From Alteromonadaceae bacterium (lineage in GTDB: Bacteria; Pseudomonadota; Gammaproteobacteria; Enterobacterales; Alteromonadaceae): a DNA stretch of 64,000 bases. The DNA lies in the NCBI GenBank assembly GCA_013216015.1, contig JABSOI010000003.1, positions 1 through 64,000 on the forward strand. The letters run 5' to 3'. The notes under the pieces are model-generated. The model was not told the DNA's origin, did not search any database, and saw only the letters and a list, made by a program, of their open reading frames with translations. This document shows, piece after piece, positions 41,154 to 50,884 of the stretch; the stretch's first letter is position 1, and every line of letters begins with the position of its first letter. Both the position numbers and the translations under genes were made by a program.

Positions 41154-41800
41154 TAGTTTTCAAATCCTGTGTGGAAGCGTATATCCGTCGCTTCGAATAA
41201 TTGGGTTAAATGTTTTACTAATGCTTCTCCTGCATCAGTAATATTATCTAGTTCAGAAATGTCGGTCGTTTGGATCATTTCAAGTCCGGCGTAACCGCAT
41301 GGATTAATTCTTAAAAAAGGTGACAAATCCATTTTTACATTTAACGCAAGTCCATGAAATGAGCAACCCTTTCTAACTCTCAGCCCTAAAGAAGCAATTT
41401 TTTTATTACCAACATATACACCCGGAGCATCAGGTCGCGCTGCAGCTTGAATATTGTAATCAGCCAATGCGGCAACGATACCATTTTCAATGAGGGTAAC
41501 TAAATGTCGAACCCCCATTTTACGACGTCGCAGGTTGATCAAAAAATACAATACTTGTTGACCGGGACCGTGATAGGTTACCTGACCACCACGATCAACT
41601 TTCACCACCGGAATATCCCCGGGCATAAGAATATGCTCTTCTTTACCAGCTTGCCCTTGTGTGAATACCGGCGGGTGTTCTACCAACCAAAGTTCATCAG
41701 GTGTATTGTCATCGCGGTTATCGGTAAATTCCTGCATTGCTTGCCATACTTTTGTGTAATCCATAGTGGCAAGTTGCCGAATTATCAACGTATTTATCAC
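41153..41800 (-). CDS. lipB: Octanoyl-(acyl-carrier-protein):protein transferase
   Basis: LipB moves octanoate from acyl carrier protein to lipoyl domains, the step before LipA. The 215-residue protein shows [20 protein letters not shown], the Lys-containing [23 protein letters not shown] and the catalytic Cys in [11 protein letters not shown]. The start is a GTG at 41800, supported by GAGGGA five bases upstream. It is followed directly by lipA, and ybeD lies 118 bases upstream. Confidence 0.97.
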   Translation of the reverse strand: MINTLIIRQLATMDYTKVWQAMQEFTDNRDDNTPDELWLVEHPPVFTQGQAGKEEHILMPGDIPVVKVDRGGQVTYHGPGQQVLYFLINLRRRKMGVRHLVTLIENGIVAALADYNIQAAARPDAPGVYVGNKKIASLGLRVRKGCSFHGLALNVKMDLSPFLRINPCGYAGLEMIQTTDISELDNITDAGEALVKHLTQLFEATDIRFHTGFEN

Positions 41801-41918
41801 GTTAATCCCTCGTAAATTCGGTTGATGATAGTATAATCTATTATTAAATTCGAATTAACTATAGAGTAAACCGAGTTAATAGCGTAGTTGTTAAAATAAA
41901 ATGATTAAAGTGCAAACG

Positions 41919-42182
41919 TTAAAGTACGTAACGAACCTGTTCTATAGCGTTTAAGCTAGTATATATTTTTTCAATATGTTCATTGCTTGTCACTGTAACT
42001 TTAACTGATACAGAGAGATAGGTACCTTTTGAACTCTGTTTTGTAGTAGGGGCATAATCATCAGGTGTGTGTGTTTGTAATTCTGCTACTATGATATCTG
42101 CAAGATCATCGCTGGCAACGCCCATGACTTTAAAGTTTAAAACGGTGGGAAAGTCCAATAATTCATCAAAATGGGTTTTCAT
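41919..42182 (-). CDS. ybeD: DUF493 family protein YbeD
   Basis: An 87-residue protein of the YbeD/DUF493 family, with an ACT-like ferredoxin fold. It starts [29 protein letters not shown] and ends [12 protein letters not shown], as in other members. The family is linked by position to lipoylation and cell-wall genes between dacA and lipB, exactly as here. Its biochemical role is unknown; a small-molecule or regulatory function has been suggested because of the fold. Confidence 0.93.
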   Translation of the reverse strand: MKTHFDELLDFPTVLNFKVMGVASDDLADIIVAELQTHTPDDYAPTTKQSSKGTYLSVSVKVTVTSNEHIEKIYTSLNAIEQVRYVL

Positions 42183-42322
42183 TTATCTCTCTATCTAGTA
42201 TCTATATAAACGTTTAAGCTTTATTTTAGCCATTAATATTGTCTAATGACTATGTGCCTTTTAACTCTTTGCTGATTATTTTATCATTAATCAAGGTCTC
42301 ACGGCTAATATGATTGTTGTTA

Positions 42323-42361
42323 AACTAAAAAATCTCAGTCATTGACTGAGATTTTTTAGTT
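42323..42361 (-). terminator. Strong terminator between dacA and ybeD (bidirectional)
   Basis: An 18-bp stem, AACTAAAAAATCTCAGTC with its inverse, encloses a 3-base loop (42341-42343). T tracts flank the stem in both directions. It lies 65 bases after the dacA stop and separates dacA from ybeD-lipB-lipA transcription. Confidence 0.92.
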
Positions 42362-42425
42362 TTTTTCCAGGTATCTTGCTTGTAACTAACTATTAACCTT
42401 TATAAATAGTAAAGTTAACTTCTTA

Positions 42426-43634
42426 TTATAAGTTTGCAAATTGTAATTTTATATAATCAAGTAATCTACTAAACATGCTACCTTCATTGACTTCTTGTAA
42501 AGCAACCAATGGATATTCAGCAATGTCTTCGCCATCCAGTTGTAAAAACAACTTACCAACAACTTGACCTTTGCTTAAAGGAGCCGTTAATTGTTCATTT
42601 AATTCAAAGTTAGCCTTTAAGTTTTTACGCTGACCTCGTGGGATAGTGATAGGTGTATCAACTAAAATGCCTAAGTCGACTTCTGGTACATTACCCATCC
42701 ATACACGATCCGATACAAATTTTTCACCTGCTTTATATGGTGTAAAGGTTTCGAAAAATCTGAATCCATAATTAAGTAGTTTTTTGCTTTCAACTTTACG
42801 GGCACGTACGCTGTCAGCTCCCATCACCACTGTAACTAAACGCATATTTCCCTTGGTGGCAGAGGTAACGATACTATAACCTGCCTGAGAGGTATGTCCG
42901 GTTTTTAAACCGTCCACATTCATACTTTTTTCCCACAACAGGGTATTGCGGTTATAGGTTTTAATATTGTTATAAGTATAAGATTTTTGTTTATAAATTA
43001 CATATTCTTCCGGCGCTTCTTTAATCAGTGCTATGGCAAGTGTGGCCATATCACGAGGGGAGGTCACATGTTCCGAGCTATGTAAGCCGTGGCTATTTTC
43101 AAAATAAGTACTGTTCATGCCTAACTTTTGTGCGTGGGCATTCATTAAGTCTACGAAAGCACTTTCACTGCCGGCAACATGTTCTGACAATGCTACTGCG
43201 GAATCATTTCCTGAGGATATGATCAAGCCTTTGATCAGATCATGAACGGCTACTTGTTTATCAACCTCAATCCACATTAATGAACTGCCTTTAAAAACAG
43301 GATTTTGAGCGTATGCATTGGCGCTGATAGTAACCAGGTCATCGTTTGAAATATTGCCAGCTTCAAGTTCAATAGAAACTACATAACTGGTCATCATTTT
43401 AGTTAAACTTGCGGGTGGTAACTGACTGTCAGCATTACCTTCTGCAATTATTTTTCCGGTAGTGTAATCAAGTAATATGTAACCTTGCGCATTAATTTCA
43501 GGCGGTGCAGGCATAATAGTTGCGGCTTGGACAATACTTGCGCTGCTAATAACCAAAGCACCTATAATTGAAATTAGTTTATTTGATGTTGACGCAATGG
43601 TTTGAGCCATTTTTTGAGCTGGGAAGTTGGGCAT
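42426..43634 (-). CDS. dacA: D-alanyl-D-alanine carboxypeptidase (PBP5/6 type)
   Basis: Periplasmic low-molecular-weight penicillin-binding protein that removes the terminal D-Ala of peptidoglycan pentapeptides. The 402-residue precursor has a signal peptide ending near SIVQA (residue 37). Active-site motifs are Ser76-Leu-Thr-Lys79, Ser141-Gly-Asn143 and Lys244-Thr-Gly. A second beta domain follows, and the C-terminal amphipathic segment MFSRLLDYIKLQFANL would anchor it to the inner membrane. Start ATG with AAGGAAAA upstream. Part of the conserved rod-shape cluster. Confidence 0.96.
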   Translation of the reverse strand: MPNFPAQKMAQTIASTSNKLISIIGALVISSASIVQAATIMPAPPEINAQGYILLDYTTGKIIAEGNADSQLPPASLTKMMTSYVVSIELEAGNISNDDLVTISANAYAQNPVFKGSSLMWIEVDKQVAVHDLIKGLIISSGNDSAVALSEHVAGSESAFVDLMNAHAQKLGMNSTYFENSHGLHSSEHVTSPRDMATLAIALIKEAPEEYVIYKQKSYTYNNIKTYNRNTLLWEKSMNVDGLKTGHTSQAGYSIVTSATKGNMRLVTVVMGADSVRARKVESKKLLNYGFRFFETFTPYKAGEKFVSDRVWMGNVPEVDLGILVDTPITIPRGQRKNLKANFELNEQLTAPLSKGQVVGKLFLQLDGEDIAEYPLVALQEVNEGSMFSRLLDYIKLQFANL

Positions 43635-43842
43635 AATTTTCCTTTTAGATCTTTCAATACGATTTGATACTAATGCAATATCATTTTTTTGCTAAATACT
43701 TTATTACTTAACTTATTTGATAAGGTTACCTTGTAAGTTGGCCTTATCGAATAAAGGAAGAAATACTTAGTGAAAAAATCGACAATGAGTATATCACTAT
43801 TTTAGTTATTTACTATCTTACATTGTTTGTTTTCAAGTTAGA

Positions 43843-44697
43843 TTAATGTAACAATTTTCGTTTATAAGCGTTTGGATATCCCGCTTGTTTCAATGTTGAA
43901 AGCATTGCATTTAATTTTTCCTGCTGATTAATCGGGCCGATTTGAATACGGTAGATGCCATCATTCTGTGGCCAAATAACTTTTTCCTGATATAAGGCAG
44001 CTAAAGCATCGGCTTTACTTTTGGCTAAAGAAGCATTTCGGGTAGCAAATACTTGAATAAAATCACCAAAGTTTCTTGATGTTTTAGGTATGCTGTTGTT
44101 CGATATAAGCTTCTTTGGTTTTTGATTGTTAGTTAATAAAACGTCTTTAGCTGGAAGAGGGTTGACCACAGTTTTTGGTTTGTAATCAATTACGGTAATT
44201 TTCACCTTGGTTGTACCGGTTTTTAACATGTCTAATTTATAAGCTGCGACATAAGATAAATCTATAACTCTGTTATGGTGAAAGGGACCACGGTCATTGA
44301 CTCGAACAATGACGCTTTTATTATTCTCTAGATTAGTAACATTGAGGTAAGTGGGTAGAGGTAAATTTTTATGGGCGGCGCTCATGCTGTACATATTATA
44401 AATTTCACCATTTGAGGTTAAATGGCCATGAAATTTTCTTCCGTACCAGGAAGCAATACCCGTTTGTTCAAAATTTTCAGCTGAATTTAATACCTGATAA
44501 TTAATACCTCTTACCTGATAATCTTTATTCCCCCCTCTGCTAGCTGGCTCAAGACGTGGAATAGGATCACGTAATTCAACAGGAGTCGGTGGCCTTACTG
44601 GTGTGCTGTCATTTTGCTGTTGATATCGACCATATTGGGTGCTGCAAGCACTAATAGTCAGTATCAGAAAAATATGAGTAATAAATTTTTTTGTCAT
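43843..44697 (-). CDS. rlpA: Septal ring lytic transglycosylase/lipoprotein RlpA
   Basis: RlpA cleaves denuded glycan strands at septa or binds them. The protein is a lipoprotein (SAC-S lipobox at residue 18 from the chosen start), with a double-psi beta-barrel domain GIASWYGRKFHGHLTSNGEIYNMY and VRVNDRGPFHHNRVIDLSYVAA that carries the catalytic-type Asp/His residues, and a C-terminal SPOR domain (FIQVFATRNASLAKSKADAL) that binds septal peptidoglycan. I prefer the ATG at 44697 because the signal peptide begins there; a GTG at 44748 would add 17 Lys-rich residues. Lies between rodA and dacA as usual. Confidence 0.92.
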   Translation of the reverse strand: MTKKFITHIFLILTISACSTQYGRYQQQNDSTPVRPPTPVELRDPIPRLEPASRGGNKDYQVRGINYQVLNSAENFEQTGIASWYGRKFHGHLTSNGEIYNMYSMSAAHKNLPLPTYLNVTNLENNKSVIVRVNDRGPFHHNRVIDLSYVAAYKLDMLKTGTTKVKITVIDYKPKTVVNPLPAKDVLLTNNQKPKKLISNNSIPKTSRNFGDFIQVFATRNASLAKSKADALAALYQEKVIWPQNDGIYRIQIGPINQQEKLNAMLSTLKQAGYPNAYKRKLLH

Positions 44698-44781
44698 CGA
44701 TGAACTTGTCTTTTTTTTGTTTATTTTATTTTTGCACTTATTATTCACTTGCTTTTAGCACTATATTTTCCACTGACGGTA

Positions 44782-45897
44782 TTAAACATGGAATCGCCGA
44801 TGTGTACTAATGGCCATAAGAATACCAAATCCCGCCATTAAAGTTACCATTGAAGTGCCACCATAGCTAACTAAAGGTAACGGTACACCAACCACAGGTA
44901 ATATTCCTGAAACCATACCGATATTAACAAACACATAGATAAAAAACGTGAGCGTTAAACTTCCGGCCAGTAATTTGGTAAAAGCATCTTGTGCGTTAAC
45001 TGCAATCCATAATCCCCGCATAACGATAAACAGATATACAAGCAATAGCAATGAAACTCCGATCAAACCAAATTCTTCACTGAATACGGCAAAGATAAAA
45101 TCGGTGTGACGTTCAGGTAAAAACTCCAGTTGTGATTGTGTGCCTTGAAGCCAACCTTTGCCGTTTAAGCCGCCAGAGCCAATGGCGATTTGGGATTGTA
45201 TTATTTGATAACCCGATCCTAACGGATCTTGCTCTGGGTTTAAAAAGGTTAATACCCGTTGCTTTTGGTAGTCTTTCATTAAGAAAAACCATAAAACAGG
45301 GACAAACGCCGAAGCAAGTCCCGCACAGCTGATGATAAGCTTCCAGCTGGCGCCTGCTAGAAAAATAACAAATATACCGGAACTGGCGATAAGCAGAGAG
45401 GTTCCTAAATCAGGTTGTTTAGCAATAAGTAAAGTTGGAATTAGCACTAAGATAAAAGCAATAATAATGGTATTTAATTTCGCGGGTAAATTATATTCGC
45501 TCACATACCAGGCAATCATTATTGGTACGATAAGTTTCATTATTTCAGAAGGTTGTATATTGGTGATCCCAATGTTTATCCAACGTTTTGCACCTTTTCC
45601 GACGTGGCCAAATAACAGGACAGATATCAGCAGCACCAGCCCGATAACAAAAAGTGGCACAGCCCATTTTCGATAGGTTAAAGGCGGTATTTGTGCAACA
45701 ACCAACATTACTATTAAAGCAAATCCAGCCCGGGAAGCATGTTTGAAGACAATATTGATTTCCTGACCGCCAGCACTATAAATAACAAATAAACCGAGTG
45801 TTATCAAACATAAAAGACCAGCTAAAAGTGGAAGATCAATATGTAATCGATGCCAAATGCTGTGTATTTTTTGCTGGTCCTGTCCTGAACTGCGCAT
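44782..45897 (-). CDS. rodA: Rod-shape peptidoglycan glycosyltransferase RodA
   Basis: A SEDS-family membrane glycosyltransferase that polymerises lipid II for cylindrical wall growth with PBP2. The 371-residue protein has about ten membrane segments and the family signatures GKGAKRWI-NIG-IQPSEIMKL near the N-terminal third, FLPERHTDFIFAVFSEEFGL, and GILPVVGVPLPLVSYGGTSM near the end. It follows mrdA by 67 bases on the same strand. Confidence 0.97.
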   Translation of the reverse strand: MRSSGQDQQKIHSIWHRLHIDLPLLAGLLCLITLGLFVIYSAGGQEINIVFKHASRAGFALIVMLVVAQIPPLTYRKWAVPLFVIGLVLLISVLLFGHVGKGAKRWINIGITNIQPSEIMKLIVPIMIAWYVSEYNLPAKLNTIIIAFILVLIPTLLIAKQPDLGTSLLIASSGIFVIFLAGASWKLIISCAGLASAFVPVLWFFLMKDYQKQRVLTFLNPEQDPLGSGYQIIQSQIAIGSGGLNGKGWLQGTQSQLEFLPERHTDFIFAVFSEEFGLIGVSLLLLVYLFIVMRGLWIAVNAQDAFTKLLAGSLTLTFFIYVFVNIGMVSGILPVVGVPLPLVSYGGTSMVTLMAGFGILMAISTHRRFHV

Positions 45898-45964
45898 TAA
45901 GTTATTCTCATTTGATTATATTGATACCTAAACCTTATCTGTAAGTAGTTCGGGTATATCTGAT

Positions 45965-47962
45965 TTATTTCTTACCGTAAATATTTGTATGATGTGGATG
46001 TTTTGATTGGTCTTCGCTAATGATAACTCTTTTACCAAAATACTGATCCATTATTTGCCTTGCTACAGGACCCGCGTTTCTTCCTCCCCCTCCTTCAGCA
46101 ACATTTTCAATGGCAACGGCTACTACTATTTCAGGGTTTTCATATGGAGCAAAGGCAATAAACATCGCATTGTCTCGTTTGCTTTCTATTGTTTTTTTCG
46201 CGTCATATGTTTCGTTTTGCTTGATGTTGGCGGTTTGTGCTGAGCCTGTTTTACCTGCAACATCATAATGGCTACCTTTAAAGGCAGTGTAAGCTGTTGC
46301 ACCCAGTTTTTGTGCGGTGTTATGCAAGGCATCAAGGACTAAATCCCAATTCTTATGTTGTTTGAGTATTATTGGTGGTTTATCTTCATAAATTATTTGG
46401 GAGACTTTTGTATATTCAGATAAGTTGTTGTTTATTTGAACAATGTCATTAGTTTCTTCTGACAGGTTGTCATTGAAGGGGGGTGTTACAACTTCTGTTG
46501 TGGCTTTTAAAAAATGGGGTATTTTAATTTGGCCTTTATTAACGAGAATTGAAATAGCTTGGCTAAGTTGTAATGGGGTAACTGTCCAGAAACTTTGGCC
46601 GATACCAATAGAAAGAGTTTCACCCGTGTACCAAGGTTGATTATAACGATTTCTTTTCCATTCTACACTAGGCATGATGGCATGGTTTTCTTCATGGATA
46701 TCAATGCCTGTATAATCACCAAAGCCAAATTTCTCCATCATCCTGCTGATTCGGGTAATCCCTAATTTATAGGCAAGGTCATAATAATAAACATTACAAG
46801 ATTGTTCTAAAGAATAATTTAAGTTAACCCAACCATGTCCCTGAGGTTTCCAATCACGTCGTTTGTTTTTAATTCCAGGTAATTGGTAAAAACCGGGATC
46901 CATTATTCTGGTGTCTGGAGTTATAATATTTTCTTCTAATCCGGTTAACGCTAATAATGGTTTTATAGTTGATGCGGGAGGATACCCCATAACAGCACGG
47001 TTGATTAGAGGTAAGTCTTTTGAGTTCAGTATTTTTTTATAATTTTTAGAGCTTATACCATGAACAAATAAATTTCCGTCATAACTCGGGTTGGAGTACA
47101 TGGCCAGAACACCACCATCACGAGGATCTATCGCAACTACTGCCCCACGCTTACCGGATAGCGCTCTTTTGGCAATCATTTGTAATTCAATGTCTAAAGT
47201 CAGTGTTAAATCTTTACCGGGTGTCGGTGGACTGAAGTCCAAGGTTCGAATTATTCGGCCCTGAGTATTAATTTCAACTTCCTGATGACCAATAGTGCCA
47301 TGAAGAATATTTTCGTAGTATCTTTCTAGGCCAAGTTTCCCCATGTTTCTTGTTGCAGTGTAATTCTCAGAGTTGCCTTTGTCTTCTAATTTTATTGCGT
47401 CTCTTCGGTTAATTCTGGCTACATAGCCCAAAGTATGAGTGGTGAGTTCGCCAAATGGGTAGTAGCGTTTAAGACGGGCATCTATGAAAATGCCAGGGAA
47501 TTTATGTTGATTAACCGAAAATAAAGCGACTTGTTGATCGCTTAACCTTGATTTTAATTCGATGGGTTTAAAGCGGCGTTTGCTTTTAAGAGCTTTAAAA
47601 AACTTTTGTTGCTTTTCTTCACTGATATCCAGTAATTCACTGACTTTTAAAATTGAGCCTTTAATGTCCTTTACTTGCTCTGGGATAACTTCAATACTAT
47701 ATACCGACTTATTTTCAGCTAACAGTACGCCATTTCTGTCATAAATAAGACCGCGGTTGGGCGCAACAGGTAATAGTTTTATTCTGTTGCTGTTGGAACG
47801 TGTTTGATATTTGTCATAAGCATTTATTTCAAGATCATAGATATTGCTGAATAAAATGATGATTAAAACCAGTACCCCTAAAAATGCGATAAAGGTTCTA
47901 CGGGCAAATAAGTTGGCTTCAGCTGTTTGATTGCGTATAACAACACGTTTTCTTAACGTCAT
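45965..47962 (-). CDS. mrdA: Penicillin-binding protein 2
   Basis: Peptidoglycan transpeptidase of the elongasome. The 665-residue protein has one N-terminal membrane segment (about 22-42), a pedestal domain with RGLIYDRNGVLLAEN, and a transpeptidase domain with Ser331-Thr-Ile-Lys334 (PPASTIKPLLAL), the SCN motif in LEQSCNVYYYDL and KTG in VAGKTGSAQTA. E. coli PBP2 has its nucleophile at Ser330. It begins three bases after the rlmH stop, so the two are cotranscribed. Confidence 0.97.
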   Translation of the reverse strand: MTLRKRVVIRNQTAEANLFARRTFIAFLGVLVLIIILFSNIYDLEINAYDKYQTRSNSNRIKLLPVAPNRGLIYDRNGVLLAENKSVYSIEVIPEQVKDIKGSILKVSELLDISEEKQQKFFKALKSKRRFKPIELKSRLSDQQVALFSVNQHKFPGIFIDARLKRYYPFGELTTHTLGYVARINRRDAIKLEDKGNSENYTATRNMGKLGLERYYENILHGTIGHQEVEINTQGRIIRTLDFSPPTPGKDLTLTLDIELQMIAKRALSGKRGAVVAIDPRDGGVLAMYSNPSYDGNLFVHGISSKNYKKILNSKDLPLINRAVMGYPPASTIKPLLALTGLEENIITPDTRIMDPGFYQLPGIKNKRRDWKPQGHGWVNLNYSLEQSCNVYYYDLAYKLGITRISRMMEKFGFGDYTGIDIHEENHAIMPSVEWKRNRYNQPWYTGETLSIGIGQSFWTVTPLQLSQAISILVNKGQIKIPHFLKATTEVVTPPFNDNLSEETNDIVQINNNLSEYTKVSQIIYEDKPPIILKQHKNWDLVLDALHNTAQKLGATAYTAFKGSHYDVAGKTGSAQTANIKQNETYDAKKTIESKRDNAMFIAFAPYENPEIVVAVAIENVAEGGGGRNAGPVARQIMDQYFGKRVIISEDQSKHPHHTNIYGKK

Positions 47963-47965
47963 TTG

Positions 47966-48436
47966 CTATTCTCTGTGGTAGGGATGGTTGTTATTTATAC
48001 TCCACGCGCGATATAAACTTTCAGCTAAAAGCACTCTCACCATAGGGTGGGGAAGGGTAAGCGGTGATAAGGACCATTTTTGCTCCGATGCTCTGATGCA
48101 CGCAGGTGCTAATCCCTCGGGGCCACCAACTAATAGCGCAATGTCTCGGCCATCTAGTTGCCAACGCTCTAATTGATTGGCAAGTTGCGGTGTTGTCCAG
48201 GCTTTTCCCTCAACTTCAAGGGTTACAATACGATTGCCTTTTGGGATCGCTGCTAACATTAATTCACCTTCTTTTTCAAGAATTCGAGCAATGTCAGCAT
48301 TTTTCCCCCGTTTCCCAGGTTGAATTTCAACCAAATGAAAAGACAAGTCCCGAGGGAAACGACGACTATATTCCATAAATCCCTGGCTGACCCAGGCAGG
48401 CATTTTATTGCCGACGGCATATAATGTTATACGCAT
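47966..48436 (-). CDS. rlmH: 23S rRNA (pseudouridine1915-N3)-methyltransferase
   Basis: SPOUT-family methyltransferase that modifies pseudouridine 1915 in 23S rRNA on assembled ribosomes. The 156-residue protein shows [14 protein letters not shown] for SAM binding and the C-terminal [36 protein letters not shown], characteristic of the trefoil knot. Length and position between rsfS and mrdA are typical. Confidence 0.97.
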   Translation of the reverse strand: MRITLYAVGNKMPAWVSQGFMEYSRRFPRDLSFHLVEIQPGKRGKNADIARILEKEGELMLAAIPKGNRIVTLEVEGKAWTTPQLANQLERWQLDGRDIALLVGGPEGLAPACIRASEQKWSLSPLTLPHPMVRVLLAESLYRAWSINNNHPYHRE

Positions 48437-48504
48437 AGTCGTTTATAATATCCTTTTTGTTGGGTGTCGGGGATGTTTCAATTTTGGTGAAAAAATTAAA
48501 TTTA

Positions 48505-48602
48505 TTTTCAAGACATTGGTTTCAAGACATTGGTTTTCAATACATTGGTTGTCAAAACGTTGGTTGTCAAATTTTTGATTTTCAACGCTTCGCTTTTCAA
48601 TG
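48505..48602. repeat. Degenerate 15-bp minisatellite between rsfS and rlmH
   Basis: About six and a half units with the consensus TTTTCAAGACATTGG run from 48505 to 48602, with one unit of 14 bases and growing divergence to the right. They lie in the 188-base gap between the rsfS stop and the rlmH start. No other feature was seen in this gap. Confidence 0.8.
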
Positions 48603-48624
48603 TTAGTTTAAACCTATGCTAGCC

Positions 48625-48942
48625 CTATGACCACAATTCTTCAAGTTGATAAAGATCGCGTGTTGCATCGATCATTATATGAACAACAATATTACTTAAA
48701 TCAACTAATGCCCATTCACCAATATCATTGCCCTCTACCCCTAGTGGTTTGATACCGGCAGCACGGCATTCTGACGTTACAGATTGAGCAATTGATTTTA
48801 CATGGCGTTTAGAGTTACCTGAGCAAATAATCATGTAGTCGGCGAAGTTGGATTTTATTGAAATATCAATCGTGGTGATATCCCGGCCTTTCATATCTTC
48901 AATTTTTTCTATTAAAAAAGCGATTAATTCTTGGTCTTGCAA
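48625..48942 (-). CDS. rsfS: Ribosomal silencing factor RsfS
   Basis: RsfS binds ribosomal protein L14 and blocks subunit joining during starvation. The 105-residue protein contains DITTIDISIKSNFADYMIICSGNSKRHVKSIA and GEWALVDLSNIVVHIMIDATRDLYQLEELW, the conserved core and C-terminus. The start is TTG, with AGGAA seven bases upstream. It lies between nadD and rlmH as in most gammaproteobacteria. Confidence 0.96.
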   Translation of the reverse strand: MQDQELIAFLIEKIEDMKGRDITTIDISIKSNFADYMIICSGNSKRHVKSIAQSVTSECRAAGIKPLGVEGNDIGEWALVDLSNIVVHIMIDATRDLYQLEELWS

Positions 48943-49090
48943 GGTGTAGTTCCTATCATATTTAGCTATTGTGTGGATAATATACCAATTAACACAAATA
49001 ACTGGTATTACATGCTACCTGGAAAAAGAAGATTCATCGAACAGTCATTTCCAAGCCGTATCGGCATAATATCATTATTTGGCCAATTCG

Positions 49091-49792
49091 TTAACGATAA
49101 AGCTGGTATTTGTTTATAAAATCTAATACCGATGCAGGTATCAAATCATTTTTAAGTGTTTTATTTGATATCTGATGACGAATTTCGGTAGAAGAAATAT
49201 CCGATAATCTATTAGGGGTAAAAATAATACAACCGCTGTTACGTGCTTTAACTTGATTTAGCTCATCTTCTTGATATTGCTGTAGTAACGCTTGTGTTTC
49301 GCCATTTATTCTATTGATGTCATACCCTGGACGGGCGTTAACAACAATGTGGCACAGCTTTAAAATCTCTTGCCATTGAAACCATGAGGTAAAAGATAAT
49401 AGGGAGTCCATACCAATTAAAAAAAATATTTGAGTGTTGGGCTGTTGATTTTTAATTTCTGCAAGGCTTTTTACTGTATAGGAGGTGCCCTGACTATTTA
49501 GTTCTCTATTATCAAGTTTAAACAAAGACTCTTTGTTACAAACAAGCTGTACCATTGCAGCCCTCTGCTGGCTGGATGCATGGGTAGAATCTTTATGAGG
49601 AGCAATATGACAGGGCATCAGCAATAATTGTTCTATGCCAAGCCAACCGGCTGCTTGTTTGGCACTATCAATATGGCCATTGTGTATTGGATCGAAAGTG
49701 CCGCCCAAAATGCCTATTGTTTTTAGGTGCTTGTTTAGGTGATCACCAGTTGATGTTTTATCTGTATTGTCAATACTTACAGGGGTGTTCAT
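49091..49792 (-). CDS. nadD: Nicotinate-nucleotide adenylyltransferase
   Basis: NadD adenylates nicotinate mononucleotide in NAD synthesis. The 233-residue protein has the nucleotidyltransferase motif GGTFDPIHNGHID and the ISSTEIRHQI motif near the C-terminus. About 28 residues precede the first strand, a little more than usual; the ATG at 49792 begins two bases after the holA stop, and no clear alternative start lies closer to the motif. Likely translated from the holA message. Confidence 0.95.
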   Translation of the reverse strand: MNTPVSIDNTDKTSTGDHLNKHLKTIGILGGTFDPIHNGHIDSAKQAAGWLGIEQLLLMPCHIAPHKDSTHASSQQRAAMVQLVCNKESLFKLDNRELNSQGTSYTVKSLAEIKNQQPNTQIFFLIGMDSLLSFTSWFQWQEILKLCHIVVNARPGYDINRINGETQALLQQYQEDELNQVKARNSGCIIFTPNRLSDISSTEIRHQISNKTLKNDLIPASVLDFINKYQLYR

Positions 49793-49794
49793 TG

Positions 49795-50838
49795 CTAAGA
49801 GTACTCATAACTTAGCGGCAACTGTGACAATACTTGCCCATGAAATAAAGATAAGCATACATCAGCCAATAAAATAAATGGATTAAAGTCGCTACTGGTT
49901 TTACTGATCAAATCAACTTGAGCGAGTCTGGCTTGCGCATGTCTGATATTTTCAATTGTTATATTTGTTAATGCATATTGGTAAAAGGGCTTTCTTTTAT
50001 CCCAAATTCTAAATTGTTTATAAAGCGCGTTAATATTTTCGCCTTGTTGCATTTGTTCAATCATAGTAAATAACTGCTGAATTTCTTTATGAATAAACCA
50101 AATTAACTGACCTATTGCAGTTCCCTCATGCTGTAATTGATCCAGAATAGATATACATTTGTTTGTATTGCCTGTTAGCAAAGCATCTATAAGTTGAAAA
50201 GGGTTAAATTTAGCCTGATTGATCACCAGTTGTTCAGTGTCTTCTACGGTTATTTGTTGTTGACCAAATAACAGCGATAGTTTTTGTAATTCCTGGGCTA
50301 GTGCGAGTAGATTACCTTCAAATAATTCCAACAGCATCGGTATAACATCGGGATGCAAATTAACGTTTAACTGACGAGCTTGGCGTTGCAACCATTGCTG
50401 AAATTGCCTGCCTTCCAGATCATATATAGGTAAATGAACACCTTGTTGTTCCAGAGCTTTAAACCATTTCCTTTTTTGTGTTGCCGCATCTAGTTTAGGT
50501 CCATGGAATATGAGTAATACATCCGGATAGAGTCGCTCGGTGAGGTTTACCAGCGTTTTACTGCCTGCATCACCTATTTTTCCGGTAACTAATTCAACCT
50601 CAATAATTCGCTGGCTGGCGAATAAGCTGAGTGACTGGTATTCTTCAACTAAACTTTGCCAGTCAAATTTTTCATCCACACTAAAACGAATAAGCTCACT
50701 AAATCCCTGTTGTTGGGCATAAGATTTTATTTGTAATAAACTATCGTTTTTTTGCCAAGGTTCATCACCAAAAATTAACCAGACTGGTTTTAAGTTTTGA
50801 TTGAGTGTTGTGCCTAGTTGGTTGTGATAAATTCGCAT
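49795..50838 (-). CDS. holA: DNA polymerase III delta subunit
   Basis: The delta subunit opens the sliding clamp in the clamp loader. The 347-residue protein begins MRIYHNQLGTTLNQNLKPVW and shows LIFGDEPWQKNDSLLQIKSYA, the start of the family's AAA-like domain, followed by the helical collar region (LNVHLHPDV-type LNVNLHPDVIPMLLELFEGNLLALAQELQKL). It lacks an intact Walker A, as expected for delta. Lies between lptE and nadD in the conserved cluster. Confidence 0.95.
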   Translation of the reverse strand: MRIYHNQLGTTLNQNLKPVWLIFGDEPWQKNDSLLQIKSYAQQQGFSELIRFSVDEKFDWQSLVEEYQSLSLFASQRIIEVELVTGKIGDAGSKTLVNLTERLYPDVLLIFHGPKLDAATQKRKWFKALEQQGVHLPIYDLEGRQFQQWLQRQARQLNVNLHPDVIPMLLELFEGNLLALAQELQKLSLLFGQQQITVEDTEQLVINQAKFNPFQLIDALLTGNTNKCISILDQLQHEGTAIGQLIWFIHKEIQQLFTMIEQMQQGENINALYKQFRIWDKRKPFYQYALTNITIENIRHAQARLAQVDLISKTSSDFNPFILLADVCLSLFHGQVLSQLPLSYEYS

Positions 50839-50884
50839 CGCTTATTTATACCAAATGGTTTGGGAATATCCCCAAATTTTTAAT

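Noticed and set aside
48505-48602. CRISPR-like array between rsfS and rlmH
   Set aside because: Units of 15 bp are contiguous and degenerate, with no spacers.
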